Below, one piece after another: positions 1 to 5,906 of a stretch of 8,217 nucleotides of DNA; positions within the stretch are counted from its first letter, which is position 1, and the number at the start of each line of letters is the position of its first letter. The stretch comes from Flavobacteriaceae bacterium (GTDB lineage Bacteria > Bacteroidota > Bacteroidia > Flavobacteriales > Flavobacteriaceae). The DNA lies in the NCBI GenBank assembly GCA_030590765.1, contig JAUVCP010000076.1, forward strand, positions 1 to 8,217, in the 5' to 3' direction. The notes beneath the pieces were generated by a model, which searched no databases, had not been told where the DNA came from, and worked only from the letters and a program-made list of their open reading frames with translations. The translations under genes were made by a program, and so were the position numbers.

Positions 1-1008
1 AGGGTTGTATTTTTAATGGATAAGATAATGCGACGTTTTGGTATGAGTGGTAAAAGTGTTGTTCCTTTAATATCTGGTACAGCTTGTGCAATTCCTGCAA
101 TTATGGCTGCAAGAAATATTAGTGGTTGGAAAGAGCGTTTGATCACTATTTTAGTAGTTCCATTTACAACCTGTTCGGCAAGATTACCTGTTTACGCTAT
201 TATAATTGCTCTGATCATTCCGGAACAGCGAGTTTTAGGAATATTTGGATTACAGGGCCTCACCTTATTGGCGCTTTATTTTTTAGGTTTTATTTCCGCT
301 ATTTTATCTGGATATTTACTGCAACACATTTTGAAAGTGAAAGGAAATAGTTTGTTTGTTATTGAAATGCCAGATTATAAATTACCATCTGTTAAGAATA
401 TATTTTATACCGTTGTGGAAAAAACAAAAGCCTTTGTTTTAGGTGCTGGAAAAATAATTTTAGCCATTTCTATTATATTATGGTTTTTAGCATCAAACGG
501 TCCTCAGAAATTTGATGATGCCGATTTGAATTTTAAAAGCAGAACAGAAAAAGTTAATTTAAATCCGGAAGAATATAATCAACAACTAGCATCTTATAAA
601 TTAGAGCAATCCTATATTGGTATTATGGGAAAAACTATTGAGCCAGTGATAAAACCTTTGGGGTATGACTGGAAAATTGGTATTGCTTTGATTTCTTCTT
701 TTGCAGCTCGGGAGGTTTTTGTAGCCACATTGGCTACAATTTACAGTGTTGGTAATGATGATGAAAATAATACGACTATTAAACAACGTATGGCGGCTGA
801 AATAAATCCAGAAACAGGTGAACCTTTGTTTAATTTTCCCGTTGGTATGTCATTATTGGTATTTTATGCTTTTGCTATGCAATGTGTAGGAACACTCGCT
901 ATCGTAAAAAGAGAAACCAATAGTTGGAAATGGCCATTGTTACAATTATTTGGAATGGGAGCTTTGGCTTATGTTTCAGCCTTTTTAACGTATACAGTTT
1001 TGTCTTAA
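1..1008 (+). CDS. feoB: Ferrous iron transport protein B, C-terminal part (5' truncated by window edge)
   Basis: The reading frame is open from base 1 and the family is much longer (about 700 residues), so this is the last 335 residues of FeoB, not a gene starting at the ATG at 16. FeoB is the inner-membrane Fe(II) transporter with an N-terminal GTPase domain (not in the window) and a membrane part made of two Gate domains and a FeoB_C core. Visible, numbering from base 1, are the conserved Cys-containing membrane motifs CAIPAIMAAR (29-38) and TTCSARLPVY (56-65), a loop between membrane segments rich in charged residues (about 166-205), the second Gate motif FAAREVFVATL (234-244) and MQCVGT (293-298). 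About six or seven hydrophobic segments are apparent. The gene ends one base before a small Cys-rich membrane protein gene, the usual partner in this phylum. Identification is secure. Confidence 0.96.
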   Translation, partial: RVVFLMDKIMRRFGMSGKSVVPLISGTACAIPAIMAARNISGWKERLITILVVPFTTCSARLPVYAIIIALIIPEQRVLGIFGLQGLTLLALYFLGFISAILSGYLLQHILKVKGNSLFVIEMPDYKLPSVKNIFYTVVEKTKAFVLGAGKIILAISIILWFLASNGPQKFDDADLNFKSRTEKVNLNPEEYNQQLASYKLEQSYIGIMGKTIEPVIKPLGYDWKIGIALISSFAAREVFVATLATIYSVGNDDENNTTIKQRMAAEINPETGEPLFNFPVGMSLLVFYAFAMQCVGTLAIVKRETNSWKWPLLQLFGMGALAYVSAFLTYTVLS

Positions 1009-1009
1009 A

Positions 1010-1129
1010 ATGATACAGGAAATCTTAGTATATATTGTTCTTGCACTTGCCATTTTATTTTTGGCACAGAAGTTTTTCTTTAAATCAAAAAAGAAAAACG
1101 GAAGTTGTGATATAGATTGCAACTGTTAG
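1010..1129 (+). CDS. FeoB-associated Cys-rich membrane protein (39 aa)
   Basis: A 39-residue gene whose ATG lies one base after the feoB stop, so it is very likely translationally coupled to feoB. The product has one N-terminal hydrophobic segment (residues 4-19, rich in I, L, V and A), then a strongly basic stretch with six Lys between 21 and 29, then a short Cys cluster at the C-terminus (C33, C37, C39; pattern CxxxCxC). This architecture and position match the FeoB-associated Cys-rich membrane protein family (PF12669 type). Its job is not established; by position it should assist FeoB, perhaps by holding Fe(II) at the cytoplasmic face through the Cys tail, since the Lys-rich stretch predicts the tail is inside. 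That last step is inference. It is too short for ordinary ORF length cut-offs. Confidence 0.85.
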   Translation: MIQEILVYIVLALAILFLAQKFFFKSKKKNGSCDIDCNC

Positions 1130-1135
1130 ATCTTA

Positions 1136-1294
1136 TACCAATTTAACATCACAATGTCACATTGAGATTGTTTAATTTTCACAATATTTTTGTTAAAATA
1201 GTTGACTATAACAAAGGCTATACTAAAATATTTTGCCTCAATCTTGCAAAAATTAATTCAATTCAATTAACGACATTATAAAATTAAATTGGTA
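1136..1294. mobile_element. MITE-like non-coding element with 11-bp terminal inverted repeats
   Basis: The left end starts taccaatttaa and the right end finishes with its exact reverse complement, ttaaattggta. Pairing continues inward without gaps: the outer 23 bases (1136-1158 against 1272-1294) match at 19 positions, including a shared inner block aatgtc/gacatt. Both ends are flanked by TTA (1133-1135 and 1295-1297), which fits a 3-bp target duplication. The interior is about 80% A+T, has no ORF, and holds a further small stem (ttttgc 1231-1236 with gcaaaa 1246-1251). It fills the gap between the converging feoB unit and dtd, and the right-hand TTA is the dtd stop codon read from the other strand. 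Size, end structure and lack of coding capacity suggest a miniature inverted-repeat transposable element. The alternative is a long imperfect hairpin acting as a two-way terminator; the two are not exclusive. No transposase is present to assign a family. Confidence 0.6.
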
Positions 1295-1744
1295 TTACTT
1301 GTTTTTTGTATCAATAATGATCGTTACCGGACCATCATTTCTCAAATCAATTTTCATATCAGCGCCAAATATTCCGGTGCCAACCTTTTTACCAATATCA
1401 TTTTCAAGTTGTTGCACAAATTGCTCGTAAAGAGGAACGGAAACATCTGGTTTTGCAGCTTGGATATATGAAGGGCGGTTTCCTTTTTTGGTGTTGGCCA
1501 TTAGAGTAAACTGACTTACAACAATGGCATTTCCATTGGTATCTTTGATAGAGTGATTCATTATTTCTTTTTCATCTTCAAAAATACGTAAATTAGAAAT
1601 TTTATTAGAGAGCCATTTGATATCTTCAATAGTATCCTCAATTCCTATACCTAGTAATATAAGAAGTCCGTTTTTTATGCTACTAATTATTTTTTGATCT
1701 ACTTCAACAGATGCATATGTAACTCTTTGAATAACTGCTTTCAT
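1295..1744 (-). CDS. dtd: D-aminoacyl-tRNA deacylase
   Basis: A full-length DTD (149 residues; family about 145-150). DTD hydrolyses D-aminoacyl-tRNAs, and also Gly-tRNA(Ala), and so protects translation from D-amino acids; it is a cytosolic homodimer. Diagnostic motifs are the N-terminal MKAVIQRV strand, SQFTL at 77-81 (the catalytic Thr/Ser region), GNRPSY at 88-93, TGIFGADM at 123-130 and the Gly-cisPro motif in NDGPVT (136-141, Gly138-Pro139) that rejects L-amino acids. The start ATG lies only 3 nt after the rsgA stop, with no Shine-Dalgarno sequence between them, so translation is probably coupled to rsgA. The stop codon coincides with the TTA bordering the MITE-like element, so the reading frame is intact although the element abuts it. 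Confidence 0.97.
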   Translation of the reverse strand: MKAVIQRVTYASVEVDQKIISSIKNGLLILLGIGIEDTIEDIKWLSNKISNLRIFEDEKEIMNHSIKDTNGNAIVVSQFTLMANTKKGNRPSYIQAAKPDVSVPLYEQFVQQLENDIGKKVGTGIFGADMKIDLRNDGPVTIIIDTKNK

Positions 1745-1747
1745 AAT

Positions 1748-2689
1748 TTATATATCTTTGATACGGTAATGCACTTCCTCTCCATTAAGAATTTGTAAAT
1801 AGCTTCTATACCTTGACGGAGCAATTTTTCCGTTTTCAACAGCTTCTTTAATTGCGCATTTTGGCTCGTTTACATGCAGACAATTGTTAAATTTACAAAG
1901 ATGTTTTAACTGGAAAAATTCACGAAAAAAATCTCCAATTTCATTTTCTTTAAAGTCAACAACTCCAAACCCTTTGATGCCTGGTGTATCAATAATATAA
2001 ATTTCAGGTTCTGTTGGTATTACAAACATTTCGGCAAAAGTGGTGGTATGTTGTCCTTGTTTGTGTTGTGTAGAGATCTCAGCTGTTTTTAATTGTAAAC
2101 TGGGGTCAATAGCATTGATGAGAGTTGATTTCCCAACACCCGAATGACCTGAAAACATGCTTACTTTACCAAGCATCAATTCTTTTACGGTATTAATATT
2201 TTCATTTTCAGTAGCTGATATTTCTATACATTGATATCCAATATCAGCATAGATCTTCATGAATTCTTCTTTTTTTATGTGAAGTTCTTCATCATAAATA
2301 TCTGTTTTGTTAAATAGTAAAATAGCTTCAATGGCGTAGGCTTCGGCAGTAGCCAAAAAGCGATCAATAAATGCCGTATAGGTAGGCGGATTATCAAGAG
2401 TTACCAGTAAAAATGCAATATCAATATTGGCTGCAATAATATGTGTTTGCTTTGAAAGATTTACAGATTTGCGAATGATATAATTCTTCCTGTTGTGGAT
2501 ATTGTTTATAATTCCGGTATTTGTATTTTCTTCCAGATCAAAATCAACATGATCCCCAACGGTAAGCGGATTGGTACTTTTAATACCTTTGATACGAAAT
2601 TTTCCGCGAATACGGCATTGATATTGTTTATGGTCTGAAGTGCGAACCCAATACCAGCTACCGGTTGATTTTATAACTACTCCTGTCAT
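1748..2689 (-). CDS. rsgA: Ribosome small-subunit-dependent GTPase RsgA
   Basis: RsgA (YjeQ/YloQ) is a circularly permuted GTPase that acts late in 30S subunit assembly. The 313 residues show the expected order: N-terminal OB-fold (about 1-65), then GTPase motifs in permuted order, G4 NKTD (127-130), G5 SAT (158-160), G1/P-loop GHSGVGKS (181-188), the switch region around QHTTT (213-217) and G3 DTPG (234-237), followed by a C-terminal zinc finger with ligands C265, C270, H272 and C278 (C-x4-C-x-H-x5-C). All key residues are present. It is the first gene of a two-gene unit with dtd and has a well-formed Bacteroidota-type promoter about 70 bp upstream, in the region shared with the divergent SRPBCC gene. 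The identification is secure. Confidence 0.98.
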   Translation of the reverse strand: MTGVVIKSTGSWYWVRTSDHKQYQCRIRGKFRIKGIKSTNPLTVGDHVDFDLEENTNTGIINNIHNRKNYIIRKSVNLSKQTHIIAANIDIAFLLVTLDNPPTYTAFIDRFLATAEAYAIEAILLFNKTDIYDEELHIKKEEFMKIYADIGYQCIEISATENENINTVKELMLGKVSMFSGHSGVGKSTLINAIDPSLQLKTAEISTQHKQGQHTTTFAEMFVIPTEPEIYIIDTPGIKGFGVVDFKENEIGDFFREFFQLKHLCKFNNCLHVNEPKCAIKEAVENGKIAPSRYRSYLQILNGEEVHYRIKDI

Positions 2690-2758
2690 ATTTTTAAGAT
2701 AATAGAAAAGAGAAAAAATATTTTAATTTCATGTATTTTGAAAATTTGTAAGATTTTC

Positions 2759-2789
2759 CAAATTTAGATAAAATCAAGGGTTTACCAAA
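2759..2789 (-). promoter_or_regulatory. Predicted rsgA-dtd promoter (TTTG-N19-TAAATTTG)
   Basis: Read on the minus strand, TTTG (2789-2786) is followed after 19 nt by TAAATTTG (2766-2759). This is an exact match to the Bacteroidota sigma-A pattern: -33 TTTG and -7 TAnnTTTG at the normal spacing. Transcription should start near 2752, giving a leader of about 60 nt before the rsgA ATG. Prediction from sequence only. Confidence 0.6.
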
Positions 2790-2819
2790 AGATTGATGGG
2801 TGCAATATGGATTTATTAG

Positions 2820-2827
2820 TATATTTG
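2820..2827 (+). promoter_or_regulatory. Predicted -7 element for the SRPBCC/GyrI-like gene
   Basis: TATATTTG matches the Bacteroidota -7 consensus TAnnTTTG and lies 27 bp before the ATG at 2855, giving a leader of about 20 nt. The nearest upstream TTG (2793-2795) is 24 nt away, longer than ideal, so the -33 part is weak. It does not overlap the oppositely directed rsgA promoter at 2759-2789. Confidence 0.45.
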
Positions 2828-2854
2828 TTTTCTTAATAATTTAATAGTAATCAT

Positions 2855-3934
2855 ATGAAAGTTTTAAAATATTTATTCTTTATCATATTAATTGCAATTA
2901 TTGCTGGGGCAATGTATTTGGCAACTCTTGATGGTAAGTATGATGTAAAAAGAACCAAATTAATCAATGCATCACCTGAAATGATATTTCATGATCTAAA
3001 CGATTATAAGAACTGGAAAGAATGGGGACCATGGTATGAAGAAGATTCTACGATCGTTGCCACTTATGCTGACAATACTGTAGGAGAAGGTGGTTTTTAT
3101 TCATGGACAGGTAAAGAAGGGGGTGGAACGATGAAAACTTTGAAAGTTGATAAACCAAAAAGTATCGAGCAGGAAATTATTTTTAAAACCCCATTTGGAG
3201 ATATGAAATCTAATGTGTACTGGCTTATTGAAAAAGCAGAAGAAGGAAGTAATTTAACCTGGGGAATAAAAGGAGAAATGGGCTTTTTTACACGATGGAT
3301 GGCTAGTAGTATGGGTGATGAAATTGGGCCGATGGAAGAAAGAGGTTTAGAGCTTTTTGATAAAAACATCCAAAAAAAAATACTGGATTATAGTATAACA
3401 ACAAATGGTGTTGTTGACTTAAGTGGAAGATATTATTTATACACATCTACATCAAGTAGAATTGATGAAGTAGAAGATAAATATCCTATTTTACTGTTGA
3501 AAATATATGGTTTTAATAAAGCAAATAATGTAAAAACTACAGGAGGTCCATTTACTTTATATCACAAGTATGATGAAGAAAATGGTACAACCTTATTCTC
3601 TGTTTGTTACCCTATACAAGAAAAAATGATTGCTCCTAAAGGAAGTGATATTTTATCAGGATTTATGGAAGCCGGACAATATTTTAAAACAACTTTAAGA
3701 GGTAGTTATGAAAATTCAAAGGAAGCATGGGAAACAGCCATGAGAGAAGTGAATAGTTTACCTGATTTCAAAATGATTGAAAATGGTGAGCCGTTTGAAG
3801 TATATGCAAATAACCCACATAGCACTCCAAACCCTGCTGATCTTTTAACAGAAATCTATGTTCCTGTAGAGAAAATAAAAACACCACCTCCACCAAGCCC
3901 TGAACCTTTGTTTGATGAAACTATAGAAGAATAG
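2855..3934 (+). CDS. Membrane-anchored SRPBCC-family protein with C-terminal GyrI-like effector-binding domain
   Basis: The 359-residue product has three parts. Residues 1-24 form one hydrophobic segment (KYLFFIILIAIIAGAMYLA), an uncleaved anchor or signal peptide. Residues about 28-175 resemble the SRPBCC/polyketide-cyclase fold, with the INASPEMIFHDLNDYKNWKEW pattern (residues 37-57), a glycine-rich turn (GEGG, 77-80) and the FFTRWMASSMGDEIGPMEERGLELF region that forms the long C-terminal helix. Residues about 180-340 look like a GyrI-like/AraC effector-binding (SOUL-type) domain, ending in the typical LTEIYVPVEK strand (331-340). The tail is short and proline-rich (PPPPSPEP, 344-351). Both domains make hydrophobic ligand pockets, so lipid or small-molecule binding at the membrane is a reasonable inference, but no substrate is known and no DNA-binding domain is present. 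It appears monocistronic: own -7 element upstream, intrinsic terminator 29 nt after the stop. Confidence 0.8.
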   Translation: MKVLKYLFFIILIAIIAGAMYLATLDGKYDVKRTKLINASPEMIFHDLNDYKNWKEWGPWYEEDSTIVATYADNTVGEGGFYSWTGKEGGGTMKTLKVDKPKSIEQEIIFKTPFGDMKSNVYWLIEKAEEGSNLTWGIKGEMGFFTRWMASSMGDEIGPMEERGLELFDKNIQKKILDYSITTNGVVDLSGRYYLYTSTSSRIDEVEDKYPILLLKIYGFNKANNVKTTGGPFTLYHKYDEENGTTLFSVCYPIQEKMIAPKGSDILSGFMEAGQYFKTTLRGSYENSKEAWETAMREVNSLPDFKMIENGEPFEVYANNPHSTPNPADLLTEIYVPVEKIKTPPPPSPEPLFDETIEE

Positions 3935-3962
3935 ATATAAAATAGATAATAACAAATTGAAG

Positions 3963-3992
3963 AAAAGCACCTCCAAACGGAAGTGCTTTTTT
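3963..3992 (+). terminator. Intrinsic terminator after the SRPBCC/GyrI-like gene
   Basis: An 8-bp stem (aaaagcac 3963-3970 with gtgctttt 3983-3990) extends, past one C/A mismatch, by a tcc/gga pairing around an aaac loop and runs into a T tract (3987-3992, then c, tt). Because the stem base is A-rich on one side and T-rich on the other, it could also act on the minus strand and stop transcription coming from tag. Confidence 0.85.
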
Positions 3993-4016
3993 CTTACTAA
4001 CTCAAAATTAATTATA

Positions 4017-4058
4017 ATGAAAACAAAATTTTGGGGAATTCTGTCTCTGTTAAACTAA
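4017..4058 (+). pseudogene. Possible remnant: 13-codon ORF resembling the start of a signal peptide
   Basis: ATG at 4017 opens a 13-codon ORF (MKTKFWGILSLLN, then TAA). Lys at positions 2 and 4 followed by a hydrophobic run resembles the first half of a signal peptide. It sits in the 128-bp gap between the terminator and the end of tag, and nothing recognisable follows the stop in any plus frame. It may be the degraded start of a lost exported-protein gene, or chance. Weak evidence. Confidence 0.15.
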
Positions 4059-4123
4059 TTTACAAATCTCGTGCCAAAATAATTGTTCAATTGTTAGAGT
4101 TTTGTTAATGATTGAAATAAGTA

Positions 4124-4687
4124 TCAAACGTCTTTGAATCTAAAGCAATCAACCACATGATCATTTACCATTCCAGTTGCCTGCATATGTGCATAGATCA
4201 CCGTGGATCCTACAAACTTAAACCCTCTCTTTTTAAGATCAGCAGAAAGTATATCTGAAATTTCTGTTGTTGCCGGAATTTCTTTCATGGTTTTCCAATG
4301 ATTTACAATAGGTTTGTTGTTTACAAACCCCCAGATATATTTTGAAAAGGAACCAAATTCTTTTTGAATGACCATAAAAGCATTTGCATTGGAAATTGTT
4401 GCTTTAATTTTTAATCTATTGCGAATAATACCAGCATTTTGAAGTAATTCATGATACTTTTTATCGTTATATTTTGCAATTTTTTGATAGTCAAATTGAT
4501 CAAACGCTTCTCTGAAGTTTTCGCGTTTTCGTAATATAGTGATCCAGCTTAATCCAGCCTGGAAAGTTTCCAGAATTAAAAATTCAAATAATTTATCATC
4601 ATTGTAAACAGGTGTACCCCATTCCTTATCATGGTATTGTATATAAAGAGGATCTTCACCACACCAGGAGCATCGAATTTTATTCAT
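4124..4687 (-). CDS. tag: DNA-3-methyladenine glycosylase I
   Basis: Tag is a base-excision repair enzyme that removes 3-methyladenine from alkylated DNA; it is an HhH-superfamily glycosylase. The 187 residues (E. coli Tag is 187) align end to end with the family: CSWCGEDPLYIQYHDKEWG at the N-terminus, ETFQAGLSWITILRKR (40-55), LKKRGFKFVGST (151-162) and MVNDHVVDC (173-181). The structural zinc ligands C6, H19, H177 and C181 are all present, as are the base-pocket residues equivalent to E. coli E38 and W46 (here E40 and W48). The start lies 31 nt after the cysM stop on the same strand with no obvious promoter or terminator between, so co-transcription with cysM is likely. No functional link to cysteine synthesis is known. 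Confidence 0.97.
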   Translation of the reverse strand: MNKIRCSWCGEDPLYIQYHDKEWGTPVYNDDKLFEFLILETFQAGLSWITILRKRENFREAFDQFDYQKIAKYNDKKYHELLQNAGIIRNRLKIKATISNANAFMVIQKEFGSFSKYIWGFVNNKPIVNHWKTMKEIPATTEISDILSADLKKRGFKFVGSTVIYAHMQATGMVNDHVVDCFRFKDV

Positions 4688-4718
4688 TTGGAAATGTTAA
4701 AAGGTTAATATAGTTCAT

Positions 4719-5606
4719 TTATTCAAACAGATCAGAAGATAAATACCTGTCACCCCTATCACAAATTACAACAACAATTACTCCTTTTTGAATCTGATCT
4801 GCTAATTTGAGTGCAACTGCAACTGCACCACCGCTACTCATACCTGCAAAAATTCCTTCTTTTTTGGCAAGTGTTTTCGTCATAGAACGAGCTTCTGATT
4901 CACTTACTTCAATTACCTGATCAACTTTTTTAGCATCATATATTTTTGGTAAGTATTCTTCAGGCCATTTTCGAATGCCCGGTATTTTTGAATTGTCGGT
5001 TGGCTGTGCTCCAATGATTTGTATAGCATTATTTTGCTCTTTTAAAAAAGAAGAAATTCCCATAATGGTTCCGGTAGTTCCCATTGCCGAGACAAAATGA
5101 GTTATTTTACCATTTGTATCTTTCCATATTTCAGGGCCGGTTGTATTATAATGTGCTTTCCAGTTGTCTTCATTTGCAAATTGATTTAACATAAAAAATC
5201 CTTCATTTTCAACCTTGTTCTCTGCATAGTCTCTTGACCCTTCAATACCTTTGTCTGCTGAGGTTAAAGTAACTTTTGCTCCGTAAGCACGCATGGTTTG
5301 AATGCGTTCTTTGGTCGAATTTTCAGGCATTACCAGTTCTATATTCAATCCAAAAAGGCTTGCAATCATTGCCAAAGCAATTCCGGTATTTCCACTTGTC
5401 GCTTCTATCAGCTTATCTGTTTTTTTTATATCTCCTCTGTCCAAAGCAGATTTGATCATATTGTATGCTGGTCTGTCTTTTACGCTTCCCCCGGGGTTAT
5501 TACCTTCTAATTTTAACAAAAGTGTAATATCTTTATTGTCAATTAAGTTTTTAACCTTGACTAAAGGTGTATTTCCGATAAGATCTAAAATGTTTTGTGT
5601 TTTCAT
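4719..5606 (-). CDS. cysM: Cysteine synthase B (O-acetylserine sulfhydrylase)
   Basis: A PLP enzyme making cysteine from O-acetylserine and sulfide; CysM-type enzymes can also use thiosulfate. The 295 residues match CysM rather than CysK throughout: KLEGNNPGGSVKDR with the PLP-binding Lys43, TSGNTG (70-75) for the O-acetylserine carboxylate, the phosphate loop GTTGT (176-180), the CysM-typical IPGIRKWPEEYLP (208-220), SSGG (257-260) and CDRGDRYLS (282-290). It lies upstream of tag and 300 bp downstream of ilvD. The gene for the preceding pathway step (serine acetyltransferase) is on the same strand but beyond ilvD. Upstream there is a near-match -7 element on the minus strand (TATATTTA, 5659-5652) without a good -33, so the promoter is uncertain. 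The start gives the standard MKTQNILDLIGNTPLVK N-terminus. Confidence 0.97.
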   Translation of the reverse strand: MKTQNILDLIGNTPLVKVKNLIDNKDITLLLKLEGNNPGGSVKDRPAYNMIKSALDRGDIKKTDKLIEATSGNTGIALAMIASLFGLNIELVMPENSTKERIQTMRAYGAKVTLTSADKGIEGSRDYAENKVENEGFFMLNQFANEDNWKAHYNTTGPEIWKDTNGKITHFVSAMGTTGTIMGISSFLKEQNNAIQIIGAQPTDNSKIPGIRKWPEEYLPKIYDAKKVDQVIEVSESEARSMTKTLAKKEGIFAGMSSGGAVAVALKLADQIQKGVIVVVICDRGDRYLSSDLFE

Positions 5607-5673
5607 AATCGAGTAAATTAAAAATGGTTGAGATGTACATAAGTTTATACTTAAATATATTTCAATCCGAGTA

Positions 5674-5697
5674 TTGGAGGCGTTACACTCTCTCCAA
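5674..5697. repeat. Inverted repeat upstream of cysM (ttggag/ctccaa)
   Basis: Six paired bases (5674-5679 with 5692-5697) surround a 12-nt loop (5680-5691), about 70-90 bp before the cysM start and just upstream of the near-consensus -7 element at 5652-5659. Its location would suit an operator or a small leader hairpin for cysM, but six base pairs can arise by chance and I recognise no riboswitch class here. Confidence 0.25.
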
Positions 5698-5730
5698 GGT
5701 CAAGTATTTATAATGATAAAGCCTTAACTT

Positions 5731-5764
5731 ATTAGTCGAACTAATCCCGCTTTTTTAGCGGGAT
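5731..5764. repeat. Two adjacent short palindromes (attagt-actaat; atcccgct-agcgggat)
   Basis: Positions 5731-5745 form a 6-bp inverted repeat with a cga loop. Overlapping its end by two bases, 5744-5764 forms a perfect 8-bp GC-rich stem with a five-T loop. The second stem looks like a terminator hairpin but has no T tract after it on either strand, so a transcript-end or REP-like role is more likely than classic intrinsic termination. It could still protect or end the ilvD transcript arriving on the minus strand. Confidence 0.55.
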
Positions 5765-5767
5765 ATT

Positions 5768-5851
5768 GGTTTAATACCTCGACCCTTGGGTCGATTCCTA
5801 TTATTGGGTTCAGTCCGGATAGCTATACGGGATACCCTGAGGTTTAATACC
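5768..5851. repeat. 84-bp palindrome-rich intergenic block bounded by an 11-bp direct repeat
   Basis: The block begins and ends with the same 11-mer ggtttaatacc (5768-5778 and 5841-5851). Between the copies lie a perfect 7-bp inverted repeat tcgaccc-tt-gggtcga (5779-5794) and a 19-nt near-palindrome centred on atagctat (5814-5832, two mismatched pairs), itself enclosed by gggt (5806-5809) and accc (5834-5837). Together with the stems at 5731-5764 this accounts for much of the 300-bp gap between ilvD and cysM. GC-rich palindromes of this kind are common dispersed intergenic elements in flavobacteria, so a REP-like repeat cluster is the best reading. No gene, tRNA or recognised riboswitch is present in the gap. 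Confidence 0.6.
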
Positions 5852-5906
5852 TTTTATTACCATTGTTTGTTGTATCAAGTAATCCGTAAAGTTTAGTTTT
5901 AATTAT

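Noticed and set aside
16..1008. A complete 330-residue membrane protein starting at the ATG at 16
   Set aside because: The frame stays open to base 1, and the sequence from base 1 already reads as conserved FeoB, so the gene is a truncated feoB rather than a short paralogue.
4081..4095. Direct repeat aattgtt-c-aattgtt downstream of tag
   Set aside because: Seven A+T-rich bases repeated once is expected by chance in this composition and forms no useful hairpin.
5744..5764. Intrinsic terminator for ilvD
   Set aside because: The 8-bp GC-rich stem is convincing but lacks a T tract after it on either strand; the Ts are in the loop. Recorded as a palindromic repeat instead.
5810..5863. Minus-strand 17-codon ORF (starting MVIKGIKPQG) between ilvD and cysM, considered as a leader peptide for cysM or a branched-chain attenuator
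   Set aside because: It runs through the direct repeat and the atagctat palindrome, is not enriched in Cys, Leu or Val runs, and is followed by no antiterminator/terminator pair with a T tract. Better explained as repeat sequence.
5700..5906. Riboswitch (TPP, SAM or similar) ahead of cysM
   Set aside because: Some short words (ccctgagg) recall riboswitch cores, but the conserved partner motifs and pairing pattern are absent.
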